Positions 52,789-62,160 are shown, counted from the stretch's first letter. The stretch: DNA of 64,000 nucleotides from Pseudomonas iridis (GCF_017980685.1 NZ_JACXXO010000005.1:1-64000); one strand, 5' to 3'. Made by a program: numbers and translations. The notes: generated by a model not told the origin, from the sequence alone.

Positions 52789-53340
52789 ATGAATATGAAC
52801 ACGTTTTTGCTGGGAGCCACCACTTTACTGTTTGCCACCGTGGCCAGTGCTGATATTCCACTACTCAACTACGACTGCCCGACTAATATCGCCGTGCATG
52901 CGGATCAGGGCGGGCCGGTTTACATCAATGGCAAGGAGGCCAAACTGAAGAAATTCAATAACAACGCCTATGAAGCCAAAGGCTCTGGCGTGACGATTTC
53001 TCTCACGCGTAATCCAGATGAGTCATGGGACGTATCCTATACCGGTAAAGGCGGGGCCAATGGGGTGTGCAAGCCAGCGACATCGGGCGCTGCGAGTGCT
53101 GTCGGTAGCGCCAATGGCACATCTGCCACCAGCAAGGCGGAGAAAGCCTGCCTGGCCGAGGTGGCGAAGAAGACCGGTGTGGCTGTCAGCAAACTTTCGG
53201 TGACCGACGTCATGACCGCCGAAGCGGGAGTTGGCGTGACGATCAAGGTACCTGACGCGGACGCTCCTTGGTCGTGCCTGTCCGATGCCAGTGGCAAAGT
53301 CCAAGGTGCAAGTTATACCGGATCTGAAGGCAAACTCTGA
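52789..53340 (+). CDS. Secreted protein of unknown function
   Basis: 183 residues with a Sec signal peptide (MNMNTFLLGATTLLFATVASA). The mature part has two lobes: residues 22-95 (a small beta fold around LNYDCPTNIAVHADQGGPVY, with two Cys that could pair) and 115-183 (CLAEVAKKTGVAVSKLSVTD through VPDADAPWSCLSDASGKVQG), joined by a Ser/Ala-rich linker. The second lobe has the look of PepSY/secretion-related small domains but no family was confirmed. Periplasmic or extracellular. Confidence 0.75.
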   Translation: MNMNTFLLGATTLLFATVASADIPLLNYDCPTNIAVHADQGGPVYINGKEAKLKKFNNNAYEAKGSGVTISLTRNPDESWDVSYTGKGGANGVCKPATSGAASAVGSANGTSATSKAEKACLAEVAKKTGVAVSKLSVTDVMTAEAGVGVTIKVPDADAPWSCLSDASGKVQGASYTGSEGKL

Positions 53341-53362
53341 GTGGTAGCCAGGCGCCCTTTGC

Positions 53363-53409
53363 TTGCGCGATCGGCAGCCCGGCAGGGCTTCGTCCTGCCG
53401 ATCGCGCAA
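53363..53409. terminator. Strong hairpin with 15-bp perfect arms
   Basis: TTGCGCGATCGGCAG at 53363-53377 and its exact inverse at 53395-53409 with a 17-base loop that can itself fold (GGCAGG...CCTGCC alternative pairing). It follows the secreted protein gene by 22 bases and precedes the convergent TonB receptor end. No T-run, so it may be an unusual terminator or a single REP-like element. Confidence 0.55.
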
Positions 53410-53543
53410 TTCAGCGACGCCTTAATGCCCAGAGGGTAACGCACCCAACAGGGCGATAATGAAAAGCGTCCAGTCATTGAGTATATGAGCGCCCGTGGAG
53501 ACCCTGGCGGATTAGCGCCAGGTCACCGGTGCGTCCGAATCAT

Positions 53544-55670
53544 CTACAAGGTGTAAGAAACACCCACTTGAACAGTTCTCGGCTCACCAGGGTACGCATA
53601 GACATTACCAAAGGCGCCTTCTTCATAGTCGCGGTCGAAGACATTCTTCACATCAAGATTAAGCCTGACCTTGTCGTTGATCTTGTAGAAGCTGAGCAAA
53701 TCGACAACGGTGTAACTGCCCATCGAAAACGCCGTGTTAGCGGTCTGGCCTGCACGTTCGGCAACGTATTTACTGCCCATACCCAAACCCAATCCCTTCA
53801 GATTGCCATCCTGGAATTCGTAAACGTTGAGCAGGCTGAAGCTGTTCTCCGGAATGTTCATCAGTCGTGTGCCCGACTGGATTACATTGTCCTTGGTGAC
53901 TTCAGCGTCCACATAGGCATAACCGCCAATCACCCGCCACTCAGGGGTTACGTTGCCTGCCACGTTGAGATCAAAGCCACGGCTGCGCACCTCTCCAGCG
54001 GCCACGCTGAAAGTGGAGTCCACGGGATCGGTCGTGAAGACGTTTCGTTTTTCAATCTGGTAGATCGCTACGTCAACGCTTAACTGGCGATCCAGCGCTT
54101 CCCATTTGATCCCCATCTCATAAGACTTACCCTTTTCCGGTTCAAAACCGCCGCCCTGCCGACTTGCTCCCGTATTGGGTTTGAATGAGCGCGCGGTATT
54201 GGCATACACCGCGACGGTATCGGTAAGGTCATAAAGCAAGCCAAGACGCGGGGTCACCGCATTGTCGCTTGCCTCCCAGCTTTTGCCGCCCGGTACATAG
54301 GTTTCATAGTCATGCTCGAAACGCTCGAAACGGGCGCCCGCCAGAACTTTCAGGCGCTCGGTCAATGCCACTTGATCCTGGATGAAGGCGGCATAGGTCT
54401 TGAGATTTTCCTTGTCGTGGGTCGGCGTACGGGTCAGGGCGGGACGAGCCTGACCATATACCGGATTGAAGATATCAATCGGGTAGGCACCTGCCGCGCC
54501 ACTGGAACGCTGGATGATGGACTTGTAGTCGTAATCCTCGTACTCGATTCCGGTCAAGAGCGTGTGATCGAAGCCCCCGGTTGAGAAATGTCCGGTGAGG
54601 TTCAGTTGGGTGTCCTTGTCCGTCCACTCCAGTTTGCGATAGTTGAAGTTACGCCCCAGCGTGCGCCCGTCGGCAGCGACGCCATTCGCTTCAATGGCAT
54701 TGCCCTGCAGTGTGCCATCGAGCCATTGGAAACCACCGCCCAATGTCCAGTTATCGCTCAGTAGATGTTCGAAACGCAGCTGCGCCATGTTGTTGTCGTT
54801 GTGCAATTTGCCAACGTCTTTTTCGCCAAAGAAGGTATCGCGAGACGCGGTGCCGATCTGATTCGGATAACGCGTGACGCCACGATCCAGCGGGTGATTA
54901 TTGCGCATGAAATCACCCTCGAAGATCACCTTGGTATCGTCGTTGGCCTGCCAGGAAATAACCGGCGTCACGCCATAGCGTTCGGTTTCAACATGATCGC
55001 GGAAGGTATCACCGCCCTCACCCACCACATTCAAGCGATAGGCCAGGCGGCCTTCTTCGTCGATCGGGCCGGAGGCATCCAGCGTGCCACGCTTCATTCC
55101 CTGATCATCGAGTTGGCTGCCCAGGGTCACGGTGCGCTCCATCAACGGTTGTTTGGAGACCACGTTGAACGTGCCACCTGGATCACCTCGACCATAGAGC
55201 GTAGTGGCGGGGCCTCGCAGTACTTCAAGACGCTCGATGGTGTTCGCATCGGGCATGTTCGGATAACCACGGTTGATCGGAAAACCGTTGCGATAGAACT
55301 CGCCCGTGGTAAATCCACGCACCGTGAAAGTAGTCAGTCCCTGGCCTCCGAAGTTATTGGCCCGCCCCACCCCTCCGGCGTAATCAAGCGCGTCCTGAAG
55401 CCTAGTCGCGCCGATGTCTTCGACAGCATCTTTGGTCACCACGCTCATTGACTGCGGGGTCTCGTGAATCGACGTGTCGGTTCGTGTTGCGCTGGCAGAA
55501 CGCGTTGCTCGGTAGCCCTTCACCGGCCCTTGGGCGGCTTCGTACTGCGCAGTACCGACGATGTCGGTCGCCTCCAACTCCAGAATGGTTGTATCGGATG
55601 TCGCCTGCTCCGCCCAGGAGGAAGCGGAAAACGCCTGAAGCACGCAGATGGAAAGCAGAGTACGACGCAT
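53544..55670 (-). CDS. TonB-dependent siderophore receptor
   Basis: 708-residue outer-membrane receptor: signal peptide (residues 1-20), plug domain (about 55-170 with HETPQSMSVVTKDAVEDIGA, RGFTTGEFYRNGFPINRG, VLRGPATTLYGRGDPGGTFN) and a 22-strand barrel ending in YPGEPRTVQVGVSYTL, whose last strand suits BAM recognition. It resembles ferrichrome/hydroxamate-type receptors (FhuA/FiuA branch). There is no N-terminal signalling domain, so no sigma/anti-sigma partner is expected. A Fur-like site precedes the gene. Ligand is inferred only. Confidence 0.92.
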   Translation of the reverse strand: MRRTLLSICVLQAFSASSWAEQATSDTTILELEATDIVGTAQYEAAQGPVKGYRATRSASATRTDTSIHETPQSMSVVTKDAVEDIGATRLQDALDYAGGVGRANNFGGQGLTTFTVRGFTTGEFYRNGFPINRGYPNMPDANTIERLEVLRGPATTLYGRGDPGGTFNVVSKQPLMERTVTLGSQLDDQGMKRGTLDASGPIDEEGRLAYRLNVVGEGGDTFRDHVETERYGVTPVISWQANDDTKVIFEGDFMRNNHPLDRGVTRYPNQIGTASRDTFFGEKDVGKLHNDNNMAQLRFEHLLSDNWTLGGGFQWLDGTLQGNAIEANGVAADGRTLGRNFNYRKLEWTDKDTQLNLTGHFSTGGFDHTLLTGIEYEDYDYKSIIQRSSGAAGAYPIDIFNPVYGQARPALTRTPTHDKENLKTYAAFIQDQVALTERLKVLAGARFERFEHDYETYVPGGKSWEASDNAVTPRLGLLYDLTDTVAVYANTARSFKPNTGASRQGGGFEPEKGKSYEMGIKWEALDRQLSVDVAIYQIEKRNVFTTDPVDSTFSVAAGEVRSRGFDLNVAGNVTPEWRVIGGYAYVDAEVTKDNVIQSGTRLMNIPENSFSLLNVYEFQDGNLKGLGLGMGSKYVAERAGQTANTAFSMGSYTVVDLLSFYKINDKVRLNLDVKNVFDRDYEEGAFGNVYAYPGEPRTVQVGVSYTL

Positions 55671-55755
55671 CGAGGAAGCCTTGAGAAAATAGCCAAATGG
55701 GACGGCATACGTGCCAATAATTTGCGGGAAATAATATATGACATTTCCAGCATTT

Positions 55756-55781
55756 GATACGTATTCGCATTTGTATTTATC
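55756..55781 (-). promoter_or_regulatory. Putative Fur box upstream of the TonB receptor
   Basis: The 26 bases at 55756-55781 start GATACGTATTCGCA and end TATTTATC, giving GATA...TATC symmetry and ATTCGCATTTG inside, close to Fur-regulated promoters in Pseudomonas. It lies about 86-111 bases upstream of the receptor start. Confidence 0.45.
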
Positions 55782-55835
55782 AATGCCACTTGGGTTGCGA
55801 CGAACCCTCCCCCAAATGATCGAGCAGCGACTCCT

Positions 55836-57110
55836 TCACAATGACGAGGCGTTCAGCGTTGCCTTTTGCCGCTGCCGTCTGGCTAACCAGAAGCAAAGGA
55901 CGCTCCACAGCCCTGCCACGGGCACAATAAAAACGGCCACCATTCCAAACCCGGCGCCCACTGCCGTCAACCCAACGGACAGCCAGCCACTGGCGGCATC
56001 CCCGCCTCTATAAACCAGGGTCTCGATGACATTTTTGGCTTTGTACTTTTCCTCACGGCTGACCACGGTCCAGAGCACTTCCCGTGCCGGACGCACAACG
56101 GCAAATTCGATAGCGCGACGCAAACCCTGCGCCAGAGCCACCGTTGCCGGCACCGGAGCCAATGCCATGGCAGTGAAAGCCACAATGGTCGCCACGGGCA
56201 ATGCAACCAGCGCCCCGCCAACGCCAACGAGGCGGATCAACGGTCCGGTCAGCAATAATTGAAAGATCAGGGTCAGCGCCGACACGATCAGGTCGACGAC
56301 AGCAAAAAACTGCGTCCTGCTGGCCACGTCCGAGTAACTGCCGGCGACTATCCGACCCTGTTCGAAATACAGGAACGTGGCGGCGGTCGTGTGCAGCAGC
56401 ATGAATAACACCAGCCCCAGCAGATACGGCGAGCGTGTGATCAGGGTGATGCCCGCAAGCATGCTGCCGCCCATCTTTCGTTCAGCCGTTGTCGGGCCGG
56501 CAGACTGCGTGTCAGTCCGGGACAACAGTCCCCGATAGCATCGCACCGCCAATTCCAGCAGCACAGCTGCGGCAAAGGTCAACGCTATCGGGCCAAGCTT
56601 GGTTGCCATGGTCGCTGCCAGCAGAGGGCCGATAAACGTGCCCAGGGTTCCTCCCGCCGCAATAAAGCCGAACAGACGCAAACCCTGTTCGCTGGAAAAC
56701 CGGTCGACCAGTACGCTCCAGAAAATCGAAACGATGAACAGGTTGTAGATGCTGATCCAGACGAAAAACACCTGCCCCACCTGGATCGGCGCAATCCTGT
56801 TGGCAATCAACACGCCAAACACCAGCATCGACAAGGCGATGAAGCGATAGATCAACGGCACAAAACGCGTGGCGGGCAGCCGCGATACCAGTGCACCGAA
56901 CAGCGGAACCATCAGCAGCATCACCAAAAAAGTCGCGGTGAACAGCCACTGCACTTTGTCTGCACCACCCTCCAGCCCCAGCGCGTCACGCAATGGGCGC
57001 ACGAGGTAGTAGCTCGCCAGAACGCAGAAATGGAAGGCGAAACCCAGCAACAGTGCAGCCCTTTCGCCAGGCAAGACGCTTGCCCACATGAGGTTTATCG
57101 CCCGCATCAT
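55836..57110 (-). CDS. Npt1/Npt2-like (ADP/ATP translocase-like) transporter
   Basis: 424 residues with about twelve hydrophobic segments. SYYLVRPLRDALGLEGGADKVQW near residue 32 and WSVLVDRFSSEQGLRLFGFI near residue 125 are the shared features of bacterial homologues of the plastid/Chlamydia ATP:ADP translocases, now placed in an MFS-related group. In free-living bacteria the substrate is unknown; nucleotide parasitism makes no sense here. Same strand as, but 165 bases from, the TonB receptor, so co-transcription is doubtful. Frame stays open and intact. Confidence 0.8.
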   Translation of the reverse strand: MMRAINLMWASVLPGERAALLLGFAFHFCVLASYYLVRPLRDALGLEGGADKVQWLFTATFLVMLLMVPLFGALVSRLPATRFVPLIYRFIALSMLVFGVLIANRIAPIQVGQVFFVWISIYNLFIVSIFWSVLVDRFSSEQGLRLFGFIAAGGTLGTFIGPLLAATMATKLGPIALTFAAAVLLELAVRCYRGLLSRTDTQSAGPTTAERKMGGSMLAGITLITRSPYLLGLVLFMLLHTTAATFLYFEQGRIVAGSYSDVASRTQFFAVVDLIVSALTLIFQLLLTGPLIRLVGVGGALVALPVATIVAFTAMALAPVPATVALAQGLRRAIEFAVVRPAREVLWTVVSREEKYKAKNVIETLVYRGGDAASGWLSVGLTAVGAGFGMVAVFIVPVAGLWSVLCFWLARRQRQKATLNASSL

Positions 57111-57334
57111 CGCTTGTGACCTTTGATCATGTACAAACGGCTAGCGATAGACATTGAATACTCTTCCGAGCAAGTCATAGGGTCTTCAGTCAACACGCAG
57201 TATGTGCACACTTCGGCAGTAGCATTAACACAACACGGTCAGGTTTGCCCGATCAACCCTTCAACGTGCTTTATCGAACCCCTGCTGCAGCGACGGGTCT
57301 GCTCGTATACACCTTCTCTGCCTGGAAATATTCA

Positions 57335-58150
57335 ATGCTTGCCCAAAACACCCTTGTTCTGCTCGCGCGTTGCGGTTACGCCGCTCGGGGCGTTCTGTAT
57401 CTGATCATCGGGATATTCGCGCTCCTGGCGGCTCAAGACGCTACGAAACCAAAAGACAGTCATAAAAGTCTCGAGGCACTGCTGAGCCAGCCATTCGGGT
57501 ATGTCTTGATTGGTCTGGTGGTGGCAGGTCTACTCGCCTTCGCGGCGTGGCGCGTGTTGCAAGCTATTCGCGACGTTGATCATCACGGTACCGAATTCAA
57601 GGGGCTCGTCATTCGTGCAGGTCTGTTCGCGGGAGGTCTGGTCAATGGCGCGCTGGCGGTTTTTGCATTGGGCCTGCTCGTCAGTGGTGCTGGAAGCTCG
57701 GGTAACGCCGGGGATGGCAAGACCAAGGATTTGTTAGCGCATCTTTTGTCGTTCGAGCATTCAAACCTGCTGATCTACCTTGTTGCACTCGTGCCGTTAG
57801 GTGTCGGCATTGCGCACATCATCAAAGGCTGGAAAGCGTCATTCGAGAAGTACTTCGAAGCTGACGAAGACGTCATGCGCTACATCCGCCCGGTGTCGCG
57901 ATTCGGACTGATTGCACGAGGCGTGGTGTTTATCGAGATTGCACTGCTAATGGCAATCAGCGGCTCCCTTTATAAAGCCACGAACCCACCGGGCATGAAG
58001 GAAGCCCTGAATGCTCTGCAAAGTATGCCTTTTGGCGGTTTGATTCTGATGGTGATGGCGTTGGGATTGATCGCCTTCTCGGTTTACAGTTTCTCCGAAG
58101 GCGCCTGGCGCAAGATAAACATGGATGTGCCGGGCGTAGAGAAGCGCTAG
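57335..58150 (+). CDS. DUF1206 membrane protein
   Basis: 271 residues with three tandem DUF1206 units of two hydrophobic segments each, recognisable by ARCGYAARGVLYLIIGIFAL (residues 10-29), IRAGLFAGGLVNGALAVFAL and SRFGLIARGVVFIEIALLMA. The repeats keep the Arg-Gly pair at the start of each unit. ATG 57335 is used because DUF1206 proteins begin just before the first unit; a longer frame to 57245 is not conserved. Function of the family is unknown; often linked with stress genes. Confidence 0.88.
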   Translation: MLAQNTLVLLARCGYAARGVLYLIIGIFALLAAQDATKPKDSHKSLEALLSQPFGYVLIGLVVAGLLAFAAWRVLQAIRDVDHHGTEFKGLVIRAGLFAGGLVNGALAVFALGLLVSGAGSSGNAGDGKTKDLLAHLLSFEHSNLLIYLVALVPLGVGIAHIIKGWKASFEKYFEADEDVMRYIRPVSRFGLIARGVVFIEIALLMAISGSLYKATNPPGMKEALNALQSMPFGGLILMVMALGLIAFSVYSFSEGAWRKINMDVPGVEKR

Positions 58151-58331
58151 CGGCAAAGTGAATGCCGGTCGCAGGACGTGGTAAGGCGAGCGCCCTTGTA
58201 CGCATGACGCAATCAGCGTTCAGGGCGCAGCGTTTCATAGGACAGCGCAGCAACACAGTGAATCCGTGTTCTACTTCACGTTGCGGCTTCCCCTTCTTTC
58301 CTGTCTGGAACTCGCCCTCCTGACCAGGATC

Positions 58332-59477
58332 ATGCACATGCGACTGTCCGATTTCATCACCGCCAACCTCGAGCTGATTCTGCAGGACTGGGACGCTTTT
58401 GCCCGAACGATTGAAACACCCGGTGCACCGCTGGACACAGAAGCCCTGCGTGATCATGCCGAACAGATGCTCGACGCCATAGTGATTGATCTACGGACTA
58501 AACAGACCGCAAAAGAACAACTGGCGAAGGCGCATGGCAATGCCCCGGCCAGCGATCTGGAAACACCCGCTGAAACCCACGCGGTCACGCGGCTCATGGC
58601 AGGCTTCACGATCGATCAGATGGTCTCCGAATATCGCGCGCTCAGAGCCAGCGTACTCAACCAGTGGTCTAAACAGATCAAGGCCGGCACACCACTCGAC
58701 ATCGATGACATGACGAGGTTTCATGAAGCAATCGACCAAGCCCTCGCCGAGTCAATTGCAAGCTATTCGCGAGCCGTCGAAGCGTCACGGAACCTGTTCC
58801 TGGGCATCCTTGGTCATGATCTGAGAACGCCGCTGGGCGCGATCTTGCTCGGCGCCGACATGTTGAGGCGTTCAGAGGACATCGGCACCAGGGCCACGAA
58901 GATTTCCACGCAAATTTACACCAGCGTCAAACGCGCCAGTCAGATAGTCGGTGACCTGCTGGATTTGACACGCTGCCAGATGGGCCCCGGCATACCTGTT
59001 AAAACAGAGCGCCTGGACTTGTTGCCCGTGTGCGAGCGCATCGTTGATGAGCTGCGGGCGTTCTACCCGAGTGCCGCGATCCTCTTCGAGCCAAAAAGAT
59101 CCTGTCATGGTGAATTCGATGGCGCCCGGATGGAGCAGGTTCTTTCCAACCTGATCGGCAATGCCGTGCAGCATGGCGATAACCAACGGCCAGTGACCGT
59201 TACTCTGGACACCGATGAGGAGCATGTGATTTTCACCGTGCATAACAGCGGTGAGCCCATTCCAGATGATGTGATGCCGTTCATCTTCAACCCGATGGGC
59301 CGTTTTTCTCAGCACTCGATCATCGACCATGACCCAAGTGAAGGCTTGGGGTTGGGGTTGTTTATTGCTTCAGAGATCGTTACATCGCACGGCGGCGTCA
59401 TCGAGGTCACTTCGGATTCGCAAAGCGGGACGACCTTTGTAGTGACCGTTCCAAACCTTCAGCGCAAAGAACGATGA
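58332..59477 (+). CDS. Sensor histidine kinase with RsbRD N-terminal domain
   Basis: About 381 residues, soluble. Residues 1-160 are a helical RsbRD-type sensory domain (LILQDWDAFARTIETPGAPL, HAVTRLMAGFTIDQMVSEYR), a module shared with stressosome RsbR proteins. HisKA H-box LGILGHDLRTPLGAILLGAD carries the phospho-His; HATPase with N-box LIGNAVQHGDN and G2 SEGLGLGLFIASEIV follow. Two in-frame ATGs (58332, 58338) are possible. No response regulator gene is adjacent, so it is an orphan kinase. The DUF1206 gene is upstream. Confidence 0.88.
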   Translation: MHMRLSDFITANLELILQDWDAFARTIETPGAPLDTEALRDHAEQMLDAIVIDLRTKQTAKEQLAKAHGNAPASDLETPAETHAVTRLMAGFTIDQMVSEYRALRASVLNQWSKQIKAGTPLDIDDMTRFHEAIDQALAESIASYSRAVEASRNLFLGILGHDLRTPLGAILLGADMLRRSEDIGTRATKISTQIYTSVKRASQIVGDLLDLTRCQMGPGIPVKTERLDLLPVCERIVDELRAFYPSAAILFEPKRSCHGEFDGARMEQVLSNLIGNAVQHGDNQRPVTVTLDTDEEHVIFTVHNSGEPIPDDVMPFIFNPMGRFSQHSIIDHDPSEGLGLGLFIASEIVTSHGGVIEVTSDSQSGTTFVVTVPNLQRKER

Positions 59478-59629
59478 TTCCCCCGTCCGCGCGATGATAC
59501 GAGAAAGCCGGAAGATACCGGGCCTGGCGCAGAGTCTGGTGTCCCGCTGACATCCGTTCAGTCATTTCAATGGAACATTGCTGATTGCCTACCCTCTATC
59601 GCAACACCAACAAATCTGAGGATGTGATC

Positions 59630-60121
59630 ATGATCGAGCCATCAACCGGAATGAAGGTCGGCGAGCGCTACATCGTTGAAAGCCTGGAGCGAACTCACCA
59701 CTTCCCGGGGTTTTTTCTAGACGGGAAGTATTACCTGGGTCCCGAGTTGATGACGTCAATCGGTTGGCTGGAGGGCAACCGTTTTTTTTACGACGAACTT
59801 GATCCTGCGGGCGAACCGGTGTTTCCGGATCGGCTGGCGGGTACTGTCGAGGACCTGACACTGGTGTTGGCCGACGGTGCACGTCTGCAAATAAACCAAA
59901 TGAACTACACCGATGACGAAGAGGCAGACACAACGCCGATCGACACGCTGGATGAGCCCCGAACCGCCGCTCAAGCGCTTGAAGACAAGGCGCTGCGCGC
60001 CAAGCGCTCAGTTGGCGGGCGTTCGCCATTGTTAATCGTTGCCGGGGCTGCCGTGGTGATCAGCGGGATTCTGCTTGCGCTTACCCGCCGCCGCAGCCGC
60101 ACTACTCGCAAACTCCGTTAA
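59630..60121 (+). CDS. Tail-anchored protein of unknown function
   Basis: 163 residues, not recognised. A soluble N-terminal part (residues 8-85; ERYIVESLERTHHFPGFFLD, LGPELMTSIGWLEGNRFFYD) precedes an acidic linker and one C-terminal membrane helix (LLIVAGAAVVISGILLAL) ending in an Arg-rich tail, so the soluble part is probably cytoplasmic with the charged tail also positive-inside ambiguous. ATG 59630 has GAGG upstream. It is followed within 12 bases by the OBAP lipoprotein gene, so they form an operon. Confidence 0.7.
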   Translation: MIEPSTGMKVGERYIVESLERTHHFPGFFLDGKYYLGPELMTSIGWLEGNRFFYDELDPAGEPVFPDRLAGTVEDLTLVLADGARLQINQMNYTDDEEADTTPIDTLDEPRTAAQALEDKALRAKRSVGGRSPLLIVAGAAVVISGILLALTRRRSRTTRKLR

Positions 60122-60133
60122 AAGGAATTAACG

Positions 60134-60883
60134 ATGGCTCAGAACATGACGTATGCGTTTTCCCTGGCGCTGATGGCGGCACTGGTCGGATGCGCGGGCA
60201 ACAACAGTGCTTCCAATGTCATCGCGCCGGGCGCCGACGAGTCGCCCACCCTGAAGACTTTGGACGCCGGCGCCGCCCTGCTCCAGTCACGCCCGCCGGT
60301 GGAGGCGTTGAACGCCTATCTGGACGGGTTTCATTTTTACAACGGCCATCCCGATGTTCAGATGGAGGCCCACCATTACTGCTCCATTCTCAACGAAGAG
60401 GTTATCCAGTGCGTTATCTATGACGGTAACCGCAAGGACGCCAAGCTCATGGGCGTTGAGTACATCATCAGTGAGCGGTTGTTTACCGGCCTTCCGGCAG
60501 CGGAGAAAGCGCTGTGGCACAGCCATGTTCACGAAGTGAAATCCGGCCAGCTCGTGGCGCCCGGGATTCCACAAATTGCTGAACATGCCCTGATGGAAAA
60601 ACTGGTCCACACCTACGGCAAGACCTGGCATACGTGGCACACCGATCTGGAAAAAAACCTGCCTTTAGGCGTGCCGCAGTTGATGATGGGTTTCACCGCC
60701 GACGGCCAGGCCGACCCGCGTATGGTTGCTGATCGCGATCGTCGGCTTGAAGTGGATAGTGCGCAGAAGAAGAAAGAACGAGCGGATATCCCTGCGCCCG
60801 CCGTTGCACCAGGCGCGGATGCGTGGCGCACGGGGAAGGTCATTCAGATCGTGGATCCGACCGGTACCTCTCACGAACATTGA
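60134..60883 (+). CDS. OBAP/DUF1264 family lipoprotein
   Basis: 249 residues. The N-terminus has a lipobox (LMAALVGCAG, Cys near residue 20), so it is a lipid-anchored envelope protein. The body is DUF1264 (oil-body-associated protein family, known from plants and fungi): HFYNGHPDVQMEAHHYCSIL, QCVIYDGNRKDAKLMGVEYI, LWHSHVHEVKSGQLVAPGIP and KTWHTWHTDLEKNLPLGVPQ, rich in conserved His. Operon with the tail-anchored protein (12-base gap). Function unknown in bacteria. Confidence 0.85.
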   Translation: MAQNMTYAFSLALMAALVGCAGNNSASNVIAPGADESPTLKTLDAGAALLQSRPPVEALNAYLDGFHFYNGHPDVQMEAHHYCSILNEEVIQCVIYDGNRKDAKLMGVEYIISERLFTGLPAAEKALWHSHVHEVKSGQLVAPGIPQIAEHALMEKLVHTYGKTWHTWHTDLEKNLPLGVPQLMMGFTADGQADPRMVADRDRRLEVDSAQKKKERADIPAPAVAPGADAWRTGKVIQIVDPTGTSHEH

Positions 60884-60894
60884 GCCACCGATGA

Positions 60895-60922
60895 CGCGGC
60901 TCGCGGGACTTCCCGAGCCGCG
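60895..60922. terminator. Hairpin between convergent genes
   Basis: CGCGGCTCG, ten-base loop, CGAGCCGCG: a 9-bp GC-only-type stem between the lipoprotein stop and the ProC-like stop. Probable shared terminator; T-run missing. Confidence 0.55.
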
Positions 60923-60959
60923 CAGGCATGCGCAAAGGGCAGAACGCATGAACGGCTGC

Positions 60960-61727
60960 TCAGGTTTTTTTCGAGAGATTGTCCAGAACCCTGTTACAGG
61001 CCTGCCGCCATGGTTCACGCATGTTTGCACCATTGAGCTCATCCAGCCCGGCAGCCGTGAAGGTCCCGGGCGTCGCAATCCTGTTCCCCAGTTCTTCCAT
61101 GCTCAAACCGGGCTGTTCGCGAGCACTGGCAAGACAGTCCTGCATGTTGCCCATCACTAACTGCGCCGCCTGTTCCTTGTTCAAACCCTTCTCAACGAAC
61201 CATTGTTGCAACTCGCCCAGGAAGAAATAGAACCAGCCATTCATGCACGCGGCGACCGTCGCCAACTCGAATGCCTGTTCGTTGTCCAGCACAACCAGCG
61301 TGCCGAGATCACGGAGCAGGGATTCATGCGGCTCGCCGGCCGGCGTGACCACGACCGTCGACTGGTTGATTTGCGCAGCGTAGGAGAGCATGGCCCTTAC
61401 CCGCCTCGCTTGCGGAAAATGGCGGTCGAGTTCCTGCAGACTCATGCCGGCAACCAGCGAAATCACGGTTTGATCGGATGTCACGCTGACTTCTTTGGCA
61501 ACCTGCTCGACAGCCTCCGGACGGACGCCCAGAAACAACACCCGAGCGCCGTCTGCAACGCGCTGATTGCTGTCCATCACCTCGCAATCCCAATCATCGC
61601 GGAGCGCCTCGGCGCGCTTCTGGTTACGTGGAGACAAGCAGATTCGACCTGTGTAGCCACTACGGCGCAGGCCCATGACGACTTTTTCGGTCAGCTCGCC
61701 TACACCCAAAATTCCGATTTGCTGCAC
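60960..61727 (-). CDS. Pyrroline-5-carboxylate reductase family protein
   Basis: 255 residues. NAD(P)-binding QIGILGVGELTEKVVMGL at the start and the dimerisation domain with IATPGTFTAAGLDELN, the variant of the ProC TPGGTTxxGL motif in which the second Gly is Thr/Phe-changed. Substrate pocket residues are less conserved than in housekeeping ProC, so it could be a paralogue acting on another imine. It stands alone, convergent with the lipoprotein gene and divergent from the cobalamin-riboswitch operon. Confidence 0.82.
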   Translation of the reverse strand: MQQIGILGVGELTEKVVMGLRRSGYTGRICLSPRNQKRAEALRDDWDCEVMDSNQRVADGARVLFLGVRPEAVEQVAKEVSVTSDQTVISLVAGMSLQELDRHFPQARRVRAMLSYAAQINQSTVVVTPAGEPHESLLRDLGTLVVLDNEQAFELATVAACMNGWFYFFLGELQQWFVEKGLNKEQAAQLVMGNMQDCLASAREQPGLSMEELGNRIATPGTFTAAGLDELNGANMREPWRQACNRVLDNLSKKT

Positions 61728-61969
61728 TGATTTTCCTCCCGGTTTGACGCGCCCGTTGATGGCCTTGCTGGCGTCATGTTGCTGGACAACCCAGTTGTTG
61801 ACAGAACTTTCCTCTGCATTTGCACCAAAAGCTCATCAACTCGTTACGTGCCATGGCCGAAAACTGTGGAAACCGCAGCGCTGGCCCGGTCATTGTTGGT
61901 ACCAGCTCCTGAGCCCTAACTCATTTGCGCCGCCCGTTCGCCTCGACCGTCATGATCGGATACCATGCC

Positions 61970-62142
61970 GCCCGCCGGTTTCCAATTGGAAATAATAGGG
62001 AATCCGTGATGCGACCAACGCATCAAACGGAACTGCCCCCGCAACTGTAGATGCTGAGCCTTAGTCCGAACTGCCACTGGGATTGCTTCCGGGAAGGCTG
62101 ACGCAGGCGACGACGCATCAGTCAGGAGACCTGCCGGCCAAG
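61970..62142 (+). ncRNA. Cobalamin (B12) riboswitch
   Basis: The conserved parts of the AdoCbl-type aptamer are visible in order: GGTTTCCAATTGG...TAATAGGGAATCCG (61976-62003), CAACGCATCAAACGGAACTG, CCCCCGCAACTGTA (about 62036-62049), GGGATTGCTTCCGGGAAGGC and the B12 box GTCAGGAGACCTGCCGGC at 62121-62138. It leads the BtuF-like/FecCD permease genes, so binding of cobalamin should shut off uptake. Confidence 0.95.
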
Positions 62143-62160
62143 CAACAATCACTAACCGGC

